NCBI GenBank assembly: GCA_015179025.1
Contig: WHUX01000027.1
Location: 1-64,000 of the forward strand
Direction: 5' to 3'
DNA length: 64,000 nt
Origin: Terfezia claveryi
Taxonomy: Eukaryota; Ascomycota; Pezizomycetes; Pezizales; Pezizaceae
Part shown: positions 13,615 to 25,921 of the stretch, piece after piece
Position numbering within the stretch: position 1 is the first letter of the stretch
Layout of the letters: each line of letters opens with the position of its first letter
Made by a program: the position numbers and the translations under genes
Notes under the pieces: generated by a model
Told to the model about the DNA's origin: nothing
The model's database searches: none
What the model saw: the letters and a program-made list of their open reading frames with translations, nothing else

Positions 13615-14764
13615 CAGTATAGGTCCTGCTGAGTCGGTTGGAATTGCTGAGCTGAGGTAACTCCTGTATTCAAAATAAACAAACATCGAATTGATCTTTC
13701 AGACGTGCGTAGCATAAATTATAAGAGTCTTCCACCAGGAAAGGACGTAACCCCAAATAGCCCAACCAGATTTGCCTTTTACACTCTCTTGCAAAATCAA
13801 TCGAACCAGCACCCCTCCGGCGATGATCTTGAATATAGTATAGACCGCCGATCCCACTTTGACGCTCCAATCAAACTTGAAGGCTTCAAGTAGGAGTTGA
13901 TCCTAAGGGGTACTACGCCCTGGCCTAGAACCCTTCAGTGCTCATTTTGGTCTGCTTAGTGCATCCAGAGCTGTAAATGCAGGCTCACTCACAATAGGAG
14001 AGAGATTCAAGTTGGATCTGCGTTTGGAGAAATCACTGACGGTTTAGAGCAGTTCTGTTGTCTCGATTGACTGTTTCCAATGTGAATGGTGATGGCAAGA
14101 TAGCCAAACGTGAAAGAGTCGCCGAAAACATAAATGTCATATGAATGACGGAATGAGACATAACGAAGCAGCTAATCAGGCAAAGACTCAAGTAGGTCAG
14201 GAAATAACAGGTGGCTCAAGGATAGAGAGCTCAATGCCGTGTGGTTTCTACCAAGTTCCATGCAGGAGGTCAACTGGAATAACCACCAAAGTGACATTAA
14301 ATGAAATGAAATAGTACAACAAATGATTTCTTAGGAAAATGAAGAAACATGAGTTATGAAATGGATATTTCATACAAAACCAAGCATCTTATAGCCATCT
14401 ATGAGAGGTTATAACAGGGAAAAGAAATCCGCAAGATCATTTTTGAAGCAGATGACATGGGACAATTTCTCAAGAGAGAGGCTCATTTAGCAGATACACA
14501 CGATAGGAAAATGTCGAAAATGGTGAAAATGAGATTTGTGTGTCTCGCACCCTTTCGACTCCACAACGTCGTTGCTGTACGGATCTTCCATCCCACGGTT
14601 TTACTCTCTCACGTTTCCTCCTTTATCCCAAACCTATCGCTCTCATTCATACCAATCTTTTCTACAAGTCCTTTTCTTGAGAACATAACATTGACACCCC
14701 ATCCACTCCCGCAAGCACTATATTTTCCTCTTTCTTCTTCCCCAACATTCCGCTTTGTAAGACA
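13615..14764. other. interval 3' of the zinc-finger-like gene
   Basis: No supported gene. A 111-codon plus-strand frame at 14457-14792 runs into the gene's last exon on the other strand and has low-complexity Ser/Pro/Phe composition; I treat it as chance. The 3' UTR of the minus-strand gene should lie in the right part. Confidence 0.4.
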
Positions 14765-16270
14765 TCACCCCATGTGGTTCTCCCGTACATGATCCCTCAA
14801 CGCTAATACCTGTTGTTCAAGATCTATCTTAATTTGCCCGCTCCTCAGATCCTGAGAAATGTTATTTGACAGGTGTTGCAGGGTCCAGTGGTGCTGAAAG
14901 AAATAATTCTGACAGACTAAACAAGGGATGCCAGATCCAACCCAGTGACCTTGAATATGGTCTTTAAGCTTTTGGAAGCTATTGTGCAGTAGGTCATTCC
15001 ATTTGCAGTCTTGGGTACCGATTCTCGTCATCAAGATGCATTCGCTGTGCGCAAGCCAGAACTGTGGACAGTAGGGACAGAGTTCATATTGCCCAAATTG
15101 CAAATTATTCCGTCGAAGATAAGGTGAGTTACTTAGGGCCTGGGACCATAGAGGAGATATGGTCGGTGGAGAAACTGAAACTTCAAGGCCTTCAGGGGGT
15201 AACTGCGTTGAGAAAGCTGTTTTTGGCGTAACGGCTTCCTGCAGCAGATCCTGGGGTGTTAAGTGGGATATTGATCGAAAATTACCAGGCATACAGCATA
15301 TGTCCGGATCAGGATCCTGTCTGATGAAAGCTAGGGTGCTTCATGTTAGCCGGAAAAATTCCCTGGATCTCATAACAGACAGACCACACATACTGTTGGT
15401 GATATCGAGATTCGCCTGAGTGGAGTGCTCGGAAGTCTGTACTAGAGTTGTTCCTGGGTAGTTTGACTGCAAACTAGTTCCTAGGATCGCCGTTAGCAAG
15501 AGAACTCTCATTCTCACCCGTGGAACCCCGGTGTGGTCGCTGGACTTACTAGATGGAAGTTGGACACGGGGCGTAGTTGTCCTGGTGGGGTAACGTGCAA
15601 CCGAGGAATTTATGGGGCGAAATAGGTTGGAATTAATATCCATCCGATAGACACTGTTTTCACATATGATCCCACCTTGACTCAAACCAGCAAGGGCTCC
15701 GCACCCGTCTTCATTGGGAAATTTCACACTGTAGGAGGACTGGGAGCGCTCCAAATCGGATAAAGGCTCAGACGTACTAGCTGTAGGGGCAAGACGAGTG
15801 GAGGTAGGTGGAATACTAAATACGACTTTCGGTCCGTCGGGACCCTGCCCTGCGTGTTGTGTTACAGTACATGATCTCTTCCCATTGACAAGAGGTGCAG
15901 CTCTTTGATTTTTTGTAGCTTCCCCCGCTCGCCGAGGTTTTATAGATTCATGCACTCTGCTAGCATCTTGTCTTTTTCTCTTCCGAGTAGGCAAATCAAC
16001 CTGAGGGACTGCTGCTGTATACATACCCAGGGCTGCAGCTGGTTCATGCTGCCAGGGTGTCGACGCACTAACGGTGGATGTTGCCGCCGTCGCAGGCCCG
16101 TTCTCGTGCTTGAGGGAAGGTCTCGCATCAGTGAGCACCACCCCGGTGCATAAACCATGATCCTCGCCACCTGCAATGGAGGCCAACTCTGGCTTTGGTA
16201 CGAGCTTTCTGAACGGTCGCGCAGCATCTGAGATGTGCCCTGAACATGTATCCGGCGCAATGACACCCAT
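14765..16270 (-). CDS. fungal zinc-finger-like protein, two exons (480 aa)
   Basis: Exon 1 is 16270-15394, the intron 15393-15331 (63 nt) and exon 2 15330-14765. The intron has a GTATGT donor, a GCTAAC branch site and a CCTAG acceptor. Joining gives 1443 nt, an exact multiple of three, and opens the acidic stretch QDPDPDICC before the next Met. The start ATG has an AAAATGG context and an in-frame TAG three codons upstream. The N-terminal 300 residues are Ser/Thr/Pro-rich with a basic nuclear-signal-like RKRKRQ near residue 95. The C-terminus carries CPYC at 377-380, H387, C390, C401, KLKDHIQGH at about 413-421, CLVC at 429-432 and H445. This resembles the paired, irregular C2H2 fingers of many fungal proteins. 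DNA or RNA binding is inference; no close homologue was recognised. It is the best-supported cellular gene here and free of in-frame stops. Confidence 0.72.
15331..15393 (-). other. spliceosomal intron (63 nt)
   Basis: On the minus strand it begins GTATGTGTGG, contains GGCTAAC 14-16 nt before the end, and ends ACCCTAG. Two downstream AGs (CATCAG and GACAG) give premature stops when spliced; only the CCTAG acceptor keeps the frame, which fixes the choice. Confidence 0.75.
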
Positions 16271-17371
16271 TTTTGACTAGATCGGGCTGAAGTTTTTAAA
16301 CGGTGGCCTTCTGGTTTACCCAAAGGTGTCTTTGATGGCAAAATCACGATACGCTGCGCGGAATTCCCCTTGGTATTGTCCCTTTGGAATAAAAGTTGTA
16401 CCCAGTGTCAAAAACTAACCAGACTACGCAACAAGTCTCTCATAGGCGACCGAAGCAGGCACTTTACCTTTGGACCCACTCACAAACTACCCAAAAGTAA
16501 CCAGACTACAAGTCTCACGAAGCAAGACCAGTAGGTACCCAGCCAGACTTACCCTCTTTAGGCACAAGGCTCCGCTTATTTTCCCTTCAAAGCTGAATTG
16601 AATCGGAGGCGAATGGTATATGAAGTAGTCACTTGGTAATTTGGTTGGCAGAAAGGAGGGTGTGCAACTTATATTTTATAGACAGCTATTATAAAATAGC
16701 ACAAGATCGATAGCGACCTGAGAATCGATCAATTGACATCGCCCGTTGCTTGGTTCCCATGCAAACATTGTCATGAGCCTGGTGCCTGCCTGAGCTCCCT
16801 TGTTCCTGCTAGGTAATCTGCAGGTTCATTTCTTACTGCCTTTCATACTGAAAGGCATTCTGCAAGGCGTTCCACAACTAAAGATACGCAAGAGCCAATG
16901 TAAACTATGCTATAGTAGGCTACTTAATCTATATTCCCTATTCCATGAAGATCTTGGTCTTATACCATCATCGCAATCTAGCCTCGTTCCTTTCGAGCCG
17001 GCTTACATTTATGGTCTTGTGCTTTCCGCGACAAAATACAGATATCAATATATCAAGTAATGTAAATATTTACCCAAGTATTATAGCCAAACCCTCAGGA
17101 TATTCTCTTAGTTGCAATTGTCCTCCCGTGGAATTTCGGGATCTCGGAAGACAGATACCGGTATCTTAAGTGGCTTTTCTGATCAGCTTTTATATGGTTT
17201 ACATAACTATTTACCACCAACACTCTGATTAAGCTCAGAGTGCTCTCTATGCCTGTCATTCTTACAAGGTTTCATTACCCCGAGCTGTCAAGGCCTGATC
17301 CTTCATTGAAAATCCGAATAAAAGTTTATCGACGTACTCAGACCCGAAGCCCAGCACTTAGAGAGCGTAGT
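16271..17371. other. upstream region of the zinc-finger-like gene
   Basis: The promoter of the minus-strand gene should lie at about 16271-16700; no motif could be singled out. An imperfect repeat of AACCAGACTAC...CAAGTCTC occurs near 16415 and 16500. Short chance frames only. Confidence 0.4.
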
Positions 17372-17464
17372 CTGGTTGGTCGAACAAAAGGTCGCTGGTT
17401 GGTCGAAGAGGAGGTCACTAGTTGGGTCGAACAAGAGGTCACTGGTTGGTCGAACAAGAGGTCA
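17372..17464 (+). repeat. 23-bp tandem repeat, four units
   Basis: Units of 23-24 bp with the form CTGGTTGGTCGAACAAGAGG plus TCA are repeated four times with small changes. The array falls in a 113-codon chance frame (17240-17581) that has no domain. Confidence 0.8.
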
Positions 17465-20379
17465 CCTCCGTCATCAAGTGTATACATACTGTTGCCTGCC
17501 TCTCAGCCTCCTAGAGACCAGTTAAGCCAACTGGTTTGTGTAAAAGTCTTGCAAGCTCATTGGAAGCAAACCTCCTTGTAGAATGCAAGTATATCGTGCT
17601 GTTTCCATCTCTAAGACAATCTGTTGTGGCATGAAAAGTTTTTCTTTCATGGGGGGAGCAGAACAAAAGAAACACATCTGCGAGTTTATTGCCTCAAAAT
17701 ATATTGGACAATTACATTCTGGTCTGGAAGGCTATTTGGAACATCTCTTCCATCATTTGCGACAGCCAATAGCAATTAAATATTGTTTTTCCAACTCAGA
17801 TCCAACGAATACCGGTATCTATGATCCAATCATGTATCGGTACTGACTGCCAAAAAGAACAAGTGGCTAGCCTCCGAATGTGATGTGATACATTACATTC
17901 AGGTGGTAGAAGCACGTGCACCAGCATATGGATGGAGTTGGATCCCGGAAACCCCCGCATGTTGTGCCACGCATGTTGACACTGCGAGAGACCAAGAGAA
18001 GGCGGGTCGCAATCGTCTTCCACTGCCAAGAGTAGGATAACTAACTCCAGAAGCCACGCTCTGGGGCGGCCTGGACCGGCCGCGGTCGGTAAAGAACCGC
18101 GAGCGAGAAGACGCCTTCTTCACCCGCCTATATTCTAGTTTGAGACAGGAGTGTATCCTACCTAGGTTTACTTTACTTTTTCTACTCAAGAACCTCCCCC
18201 GGTTGCTACAGACTTGTCTTCTCCGATTTACACCACCATTTCCTGAACAATAATAAACTCTGCATTGGCATCCGCAGCGTGCTTGTAGTCTCATAGAAGG
18301 GCGAGCTAAATTAGATGCGCATAGTCTCAAGCGCACGTTAAACTCCTCTATGCGTTGCACTATGGTCTCGTAATCGTTCTGCAAACTCCCGTTACTAAGT
18401 AAGTATGTATTATCTAGCAGCTACGATAGGCAGCACAGAGCGCACAGCTGTGTTTTAGTCTCACTGCCTCAGTATATTATAGATGAAGGTTTTCCCATGC
18501 CAATTTGTATAATTTCCAAATTCCCACAGAAATAGGTATTCCCTCCGTACAGGGCTAAATATCGACCACAGTTGCACTACATGAAGCTCCATCTATGCAA
18601 TAACCGCAGCAATATGCCTTGCAAAACTGACCCTTCTCTACAAACGCGAACCCCATAGCGGCAGAGCATAGGTACATCTGTTGAGATTTAATACGGTGCA
18701 TAGGGCGCAACAGAATTTACATGATGATAGAAGCATGATCTAGGATGTAATTGTGAGCGATATGTGCTTAATCGACCCAGTGTGTAGTAGTGGGCGTTGT
18801 ATCGTGAAAAAGTTTAAAGGTAGAGGCATTGTAAACCGCCTTCGTGACAGTTTGAATTGAAAACCAAAATTGCACTCGAGTTAGCTACCCTAATTTTTCA
18901 TAGGCCACATTAATCAATTTATTTCTACTTTGTATAGTTTGGCATGGTGGTGTTTCTTTGATCATGTTAAAAATATTAGAGTGGCACCCTCCATTTCCGC
19001 CAATAGTGTTTCGCATCATTGAAATTTTTTTTTGCAAGAGTTTGGTCATTGGCCATCTGACCAGTGCCCTCTTCCCTGCCCCCCCCGCATCCTCGTTTCT
19101 TTGGCCAGGAGTCTCTGCCGCTATTTGGGAAACTCATACATATAATCGAGACACATTAAGATATTTAGATTCAAGTACTAGGACAGAAATGCTTTTGCAC
19201 ACTGGCATTGCACTAAAACGACCTTGTGTCCAAAAATGACAAAAAATACAGCTATCAATTGTGGTGTAAAAGTGTTGCTGTCTGTATCCTTTGTAACTTA
19301 GTTTTCAATTCAGCTTACCCGCCAATTACCATAATTGGGAGAGTGGCACAATATCGTGATTGCCTTCACAATCAAAGGGAGATAACAGAATTCGTAAAAG
19401 GGGCAGAAGATTTGGCTTGGCCTGGTGGGTGGATGCAAAATCATTGGACATCCACATAAAATTGGTAGCTATAGAAGTTACGGGGACGGCTATATAGGTA
19501 TTAGGAATTTGCGGAAGGGCCCGGCAGGGGAACCTCCCTGATCTGTTCACTAACTCTAAAAACCTGTGTGCTGGCCAATGAAGTGAAGGCATGTTGTCTG
19601 ATGCAGTCCCTGAGGGTAGATCCTAGATGGACATCTGCAGGCCAATGAAGTGAAGGCACGTTGTCCCATCCCTAATGCATAGTTCTGGGACCCAGGCTGT
19701 TTTGCGAGGCGAGTTGTGGGCTGCTAGTATACATACCGTCCACCATGTCTGGCTTCGACGTAATATCTCAATGCGCATCCGCGATACGGTTTTGTCATAG
19801 CCAGTGTTTGCAACCTATTGCTCCGAGTGATTTATAAATATTTCCAAGACACTCGCGCTTGCACAACAGAACCCTTTTTGCATTCCTATTCACATCTCTA
19901 CTGCAACACTCAATATACAAGAGTTCGACTTCGGCTCTATCGTCAAAAATTGCGTTCACAATCCGATTGAAAGGAAATTAGATCAGATCGTACGTCTATG
20001 AAATCAATCTATATGTCGAGGCCAAGCTTGAGGTTTTGGTTAAAGGTGTTCTATAGATCTAGATCAAACCCTAAATGCGTGCGGACTCTCAACGAGGGGA
20101 GTTGTGCTAATGTTGCGTACACCCATGACTGGAATCTAACACACTTAGACATGGGCTAATCGGAGATACCAGGTAAGCTGATTGGGATGATGATGCTCCA
20201 GGTGACCCGATGCCAAATTCAGGCACATGTAACTACATGTCACGATAGGCAGATACCTACCTCTCTGGATAAATTGGGAGTAGGGCAGAAGAACCCTCAG
20301 GATGGGGACTCAATTCGATTTCGAACTGTCGAGGACACGATCAATGATATTACTCGTTATAATGATGCGTTATTGCTGG
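17465..20379. other. gene-poor interval
   Basis: A 161-codon minus-strand frame (17899-18384) starts with a plausible helical stretch but degenerates into Arg/Ser-rich sequence with no domain; it could be a decayed exon. A near-duplicate GGCCAATGAAGTGAAGGCA occurs near 19574 and 19640. No other structure was recognised. Confidence 0.4.
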
Positions 20380-20471
20380 TAGGCCTGGGCCCGAGCCGAA
20401 AGCTCGAGCCCACCGGGAGAAGTTCGAGCCGTAGAAGCTCGGGCCCGGCTCGAAAGGCTCGAGTCGGCTGA
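20380..20471. mobile_element. hAT-like terminal fragment
   Basis: Begins TAGGCCTGGGCCCGAGCC, almost the same as the terminal repeat of the hAT-type element at 33631 (TAGGCCTGGGCACGAGCC). It is followed by GC-rich inverted CTCGAGCC/GGCTCGAG words. No matching opposite end or 8-bp duplication was found, so this is probably a solitary or decayed terminus. Confidence 0.45.
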
Positions 20472-22990
20472 GCACCCTTGGAAAATGACCAGCCAGGCCT
20501 AATTGCTTGCATGAGACTTACGAAGTGCCAATGCATGAAGTGAAATAAATTACAAGCAGATATATATTGGGGGGCTGAATTACACGTATTAGCACAACAT
20601 TGGCGGAATAGCGGATCCGTTAACGTTCCAACCCTGCCCCATGGTCATGGAAACAGTACTGGAGGGTCGACTTTAATAGGGTTTTGGCTCGAAGACGGAC
20701 TGGTCGTGGCCATCGGGACAAGGCTGAAGTAGTGTGGTTGGACTAACACAGCGAATGCCTTCAACGAGACTAAGTTCCTTCGGCAGTATCGTCCGGTTAA
20801 CTGCGCTGATACTGGGGAACCTAAGGCAGCAAAATTCGCGCTTACAAATTATTGGTCTAAGTAATTGCTAGCCTCTAGGTTAGGACTTTTTTCGTTTGTT
20901 GCAATCCGACTACTCTTTTACCTGTCGGTACGTTAGGTTCTGATGTTATTGGGGAATTGCATGGGTAAGAAGTGCTCCGGTCCTATACCACTAGTCTGGT
21001 TGATTGTAAATGGATAATCAAATGCATCCAACGTTTTTATCTCTATACTTGATTTTGCTCCAGAATCCCTCTTTTCTTATCCAATAGGCACAAGAACAAT
21101 CCTATTGTGCTGTTGACGCGCTCTATACTCGAAAATTGCGATTGGCCAAATCGCAAAAGTCGGCGCCACTATGGCCCAATCAGACTACCTTAGGGCAGCC
21201 TTCTCGTTGAGAATACCAGGAAGATATTAAGCCGGGCATACAGGGGTGCTTGTCTCATTTCTTTGTACACAGACTGAAGTCGGAAGTGAACTGGTGACAG
21301 TTGTTTCTTCTTGCACCAACCTGCGCGAGGTGCCCAGGTCAATTAGATTGAACAAGGTGAAGATATGAGCGAAGCTAAGTGAGGCAGTTCTTATCGAGGC
21401 AGTAAGGCGAGTATATTCCAAGTAGTCAATTGTGTTGATCTGTATATCTAGATATGGGGAAAGCGAGAGCTTTAAATACATTCTTTGTAGATAAAGGACG
21501 AGCTTGACACAATGTGCGAATATATCGTGAGATATGAATTAAGTGAGGAATGTACAGGGGTAATTGCGAGCATGCTGCGAACAACAACAACAACAACAAC
21601 AACAACTGACGAAGAGGTTAGTATAGCAAGAATAACAACTGACGTAGATGGGGTGAATGGGTATTTATTCTGATACAATCGACCACAGAACCCTGGGATG
21701 ATTGACGGAACGAGCTGGTACTGTGGTTCCATTACTTGCCTTTGTGGACCAGGGACTAATTGGTCTTAGTAGTTATAACCCTACTCCCACACCTTTTCCT
21801 CATGCTCAATTGTCTGTGTTTCTCATACAGTACGCTACTAGCTTATTGCTACACAGTTTGCCCCTCCAGCATCGGTGTTCGCACCACCGCCACCTCCGCC
21901 ATTGTCAAGCTTGTACAATGTCTGTATGAATTCATATATTCTTCAATTACCGATTCTTGATTAGAGTTATACCCCGGACCTCTGATTGCTATCTTCCTCT
22001 CCACCAAAGGATCTCCATCAGTCGGGGAACAAAACCTGCAACAAAATCAAAATTAGCAACACAGTAGTCGAGAACAACCAGTGATAGAAAAGCTCGAATA
22101 CCTATAATAATGTCAAACAAGCAACAATTGACACAACTGAACTTGGTAGTAATTACCAACACCAATGGGGTCACCCCTCCAGACGCCGCGCGGGATGAAG
22201 GAGGAAGACTATTGGCCTGTCAGTTACCCCCTCATACATTTGGCCACTCACAAAACGACCTCGCCTAATACGCAACAACACGATCATAGTTGGCAATTTT
22301 CAAACCGCTGGTAAAAGCTTCAGCCTTGTCTGCGGGATTATGTCCCCATGGAATTCGAGCATGTCGGCCGGGATTGAACAATCGATTACGTATACTCCGT
22401 GCAATGATAAATAATTACGGTGCACGCAGCTTGCAGACCAGAACTTATTGGCTAGTTCACTAGAATTCAGCTATCACACCGCAAAATCTATCCGCAAAAA
22501 TTGGGATATAAGATCCTTACCACGCTAGTAAATGTCATACCTACAGATCTAGCTAGGCAACTGCAGATGTGCCAATAAACAGATATGCAAGCCACTGTCT
22601 CAGACAACTAGAATATGATGTGGAATGTGTTGTTGCCTAGAGGTGGGCTGTCACTTTGTTTACGACTTATTGATAATCCCACATGTCCAGGGCCCAAATA
22701 ATACAACCTCGGAGCTTTAGTTCACTCAACAGGAGCATGCTGATGCCCTATACCAGAGAATTCATCTGCGTGTAATATCAATACTTGAAGAGAGTCAACT
22801 GAAAGAAACGGGGGTACAATAGTAGTATCGAGGAAATGAGGGGTCTCGAGGGAGCTGTAGGTGATCTGAACAGGAAACCAGTATTGTTGCATTAGGGGCT
22901 TCCGTCAGTTATTATTTCTCGCTCCTTGCACTTGGGCTGCTTTATTTCTGCTTATATTGATTCGCCGCTCGGTACTTGAGTTTGATATCT
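20472..22990. other. gene-poor interval
   Basis: Short chance frames only. An (ACA)n microsatellite lies at about 21581-21605. No gene or transposon ends were recognised. Confidence 0.5.
21581..21605 (+). repeat. (ACA)n microsatellite
   Basis: About eight perfect ACA triplets in a row. Confidence 0.9.
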
Positions 22991-23120
22991 TGTTTTTGTA
23001 CATATCCGCCGCACCTGGCAGATTAATTACCTTGCCTTCTCCTGAACCGGGTGTCTTATCATGTCCCCCTTGCTGAGACCGCATAATGAGTACTCTATAT
23101 TTAAAAAAACAAAAGAAAAA
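22991..23120 (+). mobile_element. 5'-truncated LINE-tail copy
   Basis: Contains CCGCACCTGGCAGATTAA, CTTGCCTTCTCCTGAA, ATCATGTCCCCCTTGCTGAG, CCGCATAATGAGTACT and an A-rich tail to about 23120: the order of the family 3' end in plus orientation. The target duplication was not identified. Confidence 0.65.
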
Positions 23121-25563
23121 GTGTGAATTCCTGGGATGGACAGCCCACTAAGGGCTTCAGGGCTTTTCGTTTAGGGAACACTGGGTTCCGCACCGTGCAT
23201 CAGGTCTTAAAGACAGAGAGCTCTTTGAAGAAAAGTCCCGGAATCCCTAATTTCTAGATTCTGCATGCGACAAACTCCTGGACGGGATTTTACAGGCGTA
23301 TGACCAAGTCCAAAGCTAGTGATGCTGTATGGAGGAAAAGGTTTGGGCTTTCGTTTATCAGCTGTTAGTCGCGGGTTTGTTGGCAAAGTTACTTTCGCGT
23401 GAGCGCTCGGGATGACGTTTTGGCTGGGCATTTGTCAGCGAGCTAAAGTTGGAATGACGTTCAGCGGTTTTTGTTATTAGCATGTGGGAATATGGGAGTT
23501 TAGGGTATCAGAAGGAGGGTACTAGACGGTAGACATAAAAAAAAGCAGAGAAAAACAGCAGAAGCGGACAGAAAACACATCATTTGATTTCTATAGATAT
23601 GGGAATTTCAGCGACTTCCCATATGGCTTTTTATATACTCGTGGTCTTCTGACTTCCTTTTTTCCGGCCATTATTGGTCCCGATTTGCTGGTTGTGACTC
23701 CCAGATTCCGGTCACACAGTGCATGTTCCTCCGTTAGGAGAGAAGTACCTCGATAGCGGCTCCTGGGCATTTCTAGGACGTATAATCTAGGGAAATTTCT
23801 CATAGGGATTATAGCGTTATCCACTCACGAAGCTTGAATCGAGCACCAGAATTGAGCGCCAGGATATAAATTTAATAGATGTTTTGACTTATGGGATTAG
23901 TACTTTTAGTCGTAGCAGTTAGGTTTCCTACTCCAATAGTTAGACTGTTACATCGCAGAGTCTGATGTTTGGATGGTTACTATATTGCCCTGCTATGGAT
24001 AAGTAACCTATCCACTCCCTGTCGGGTATAGCTGTCATCAAGAAAGCTATTAACCCTCATAATAATTAGTATTATAATTGGCCTTGCACCTCGACTGTTT
24101 TCTAGAGTCTAGACACACTTTGGTCGCAAGTACCGGCCGCGCACGACCGGGAATACCGGCGGACAATAGATGGATCTAGCAGGGTTTTGGTGTGGTCAGA
24201 GACATCACGAAAAATTACTACTGTGCTAATAGCCAGTGCGCTGTTGGTGAAAGCGGATCTAGAACCAGAATCAATCCTACTAACTACCCTACCGGGGGGA
24301 CGAAAGCAGATCCAGAACAAGAATCCCTGCTAACTACCCTACCGGGTGGATGAAGCGCTACTTTAATCAAATTAAGCTCAGCTTTATGGCAGTCGAGTTT
24401 TTATTTTGTTTAGGGTAACTCCTCTCCCTAACGTTATAATATTGACACCATACCCCTAATGCGTGCCGAGATTTATTCCCCGAATCACAGAATTCAGGTA
24501 ATCTTGGGCATTCCTCTTGCATATATGTTCTGGGCCGCTCGCGGGCATCGGCCGCGGGCAATTTAAATAATTACTCAATTAGGTATATTGATAAAGTGCT
24601 GATTTACTAGAAAAAAAAGAATTGATAATTTCCCAGCGACTGCAACAGAGTCGTTGATTTCCCAGTCGATTACAATTTGGTTCGCTAGAGCAATATAGTC
24701 ATGATCTGTTGTGTTAATAAATTAAGCATTTCAGATTATTCTTAAAGTATCGGCGATAACAATTAGAGTAGAAGTTTTCGAAACACCAGTAGTTATAGAT
24801 GCCTGGTGAACTGTGGTTTACTGAGCAGTTAGAGTATCTAAAATATCAAACTCTAAGCCCGTAAGGTCAGTAGTTGGGTAAAGGTTATTGGGTTTAGCAA
24901 TATCAAACTGCAAAAGTATGAGGTTTGTTGTAGCATTGTGCCATTTGATCTCCCACAATGCTGTAAAATACCATCTACCTGTTGTATAGTTCTAGGTAGA
25001 ACCTGCTTCGTTTTGGTTTAAAACCAAGAACTTGGAGTAGCTTAGCAATCGGCATATAAAACAGTACCTGTTATTAAGAAAGTACCACTTTGCACCTGAC
25101 CTGGATTTTATAAGTGAGGAATAGCCTGGATTTATCTAGAATAAAAATCAATCTTGCAACAAGATGTAGACAAAAGTATTATAATTATGATTGCTCCAAA
25201 TTTCACTGAATTCCACATATTGTATTGATATTCAGCATAAGATGGTCAATATAGCCTAAGCAATAAGGCCCCATCAATAAGAACCCCTGCAGATAAGAAA
25301 CTAATTTCCAAATACCCATTGGATAGGGTTGTGGATTTTTAGGGCAGCAGTAAACTCAGTATCCTCTTCCCTATTCCATTCATTATCAGAGATGCAGTAA
25401 TGAGTTGTTAACATCGCCAGCATATACTTCACTATCTGAAGGGCTTGAGGTAATTTTTCTGGAATTCTCCCTTGTTCAATGTCTGCTGTCTCCCACTAAT
25501 CAACAGGAAGGGTATATGATGTAGATAGGGCGGTCAAAATAACTTCTTAGGGTGTTTTTTGAG
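23121..25563. other. gene-poor interval 3' of the LINE
   Basis: Chance frames under 80 codons. A two-unit tandem of about 51 bp (24252-24303 and 24305-24354) shares CTAACTACCCTACCGGG. Nothing else was recognised. Confidence 0.5.
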
Positions 25564-25730
25564 TTTTTTTTTTTTTTTTTTTTTTTGAGTCTGTACATCT
25601 GTGGAGCCTAAGGCTATGAGACGGTCCCGTTCCCTCATCTTAGAAGACTCAGTACACCCACGGGACAACGGGCTGCATAACCGCCTAGCCTCCCAAGCCT
25701 AAGAAAAGCTAAATAACCCCTACCTCCTCC

Positions 25731-25873
25731 GCCACGCCCCTTAACCGGCCTCACCCCCATGTATAGAAGACTTCCTCCACCACGCCCCTTCACCGGCCTC
25801 CCCTCCCTGTATAGAAGACTTCCCCTGCCACGCCCCTTAACCGGCCTCTCCCCGTATGTAAAGGACTTCCCCC
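25731..25873 (-). repeat. 48-bp tandem repeat in LINE 3' UTR
   Basis: Three units (25731-25778, 25779-25826, 25827-25873), each built around CCACGCCCCTTAACCGGCCTC and ATAGAAGACTTCC, with the start of a fourth. It lies between the ORF2 stop and the A-tail. Repeats in LINE 3' UTRs can act in recognition by the element's own RT; that role is inference here. Confidence 0.85.
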
Positions 25874-25921
25874 ACCATGCCCGTCTCAGCCCCCTCCTCA
25901 ACCCCTCCCCCCGCCTGCCCC

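Noticed and set aside
14457..14792. 111-codon plus-strand frame as a separate gene
   Set aside because: Low-complexity Ser/Pro/Phe sequence overlapping the last exon of the minus-strand gene; no supporting signal.
17899..18384. 161-codon minus-strand frame as a gene
   Set aside because: The first 35 residues look protein-like but the rest is Arg/Ser-rich low complexity; no splice sites, domain or conservation could be shown.
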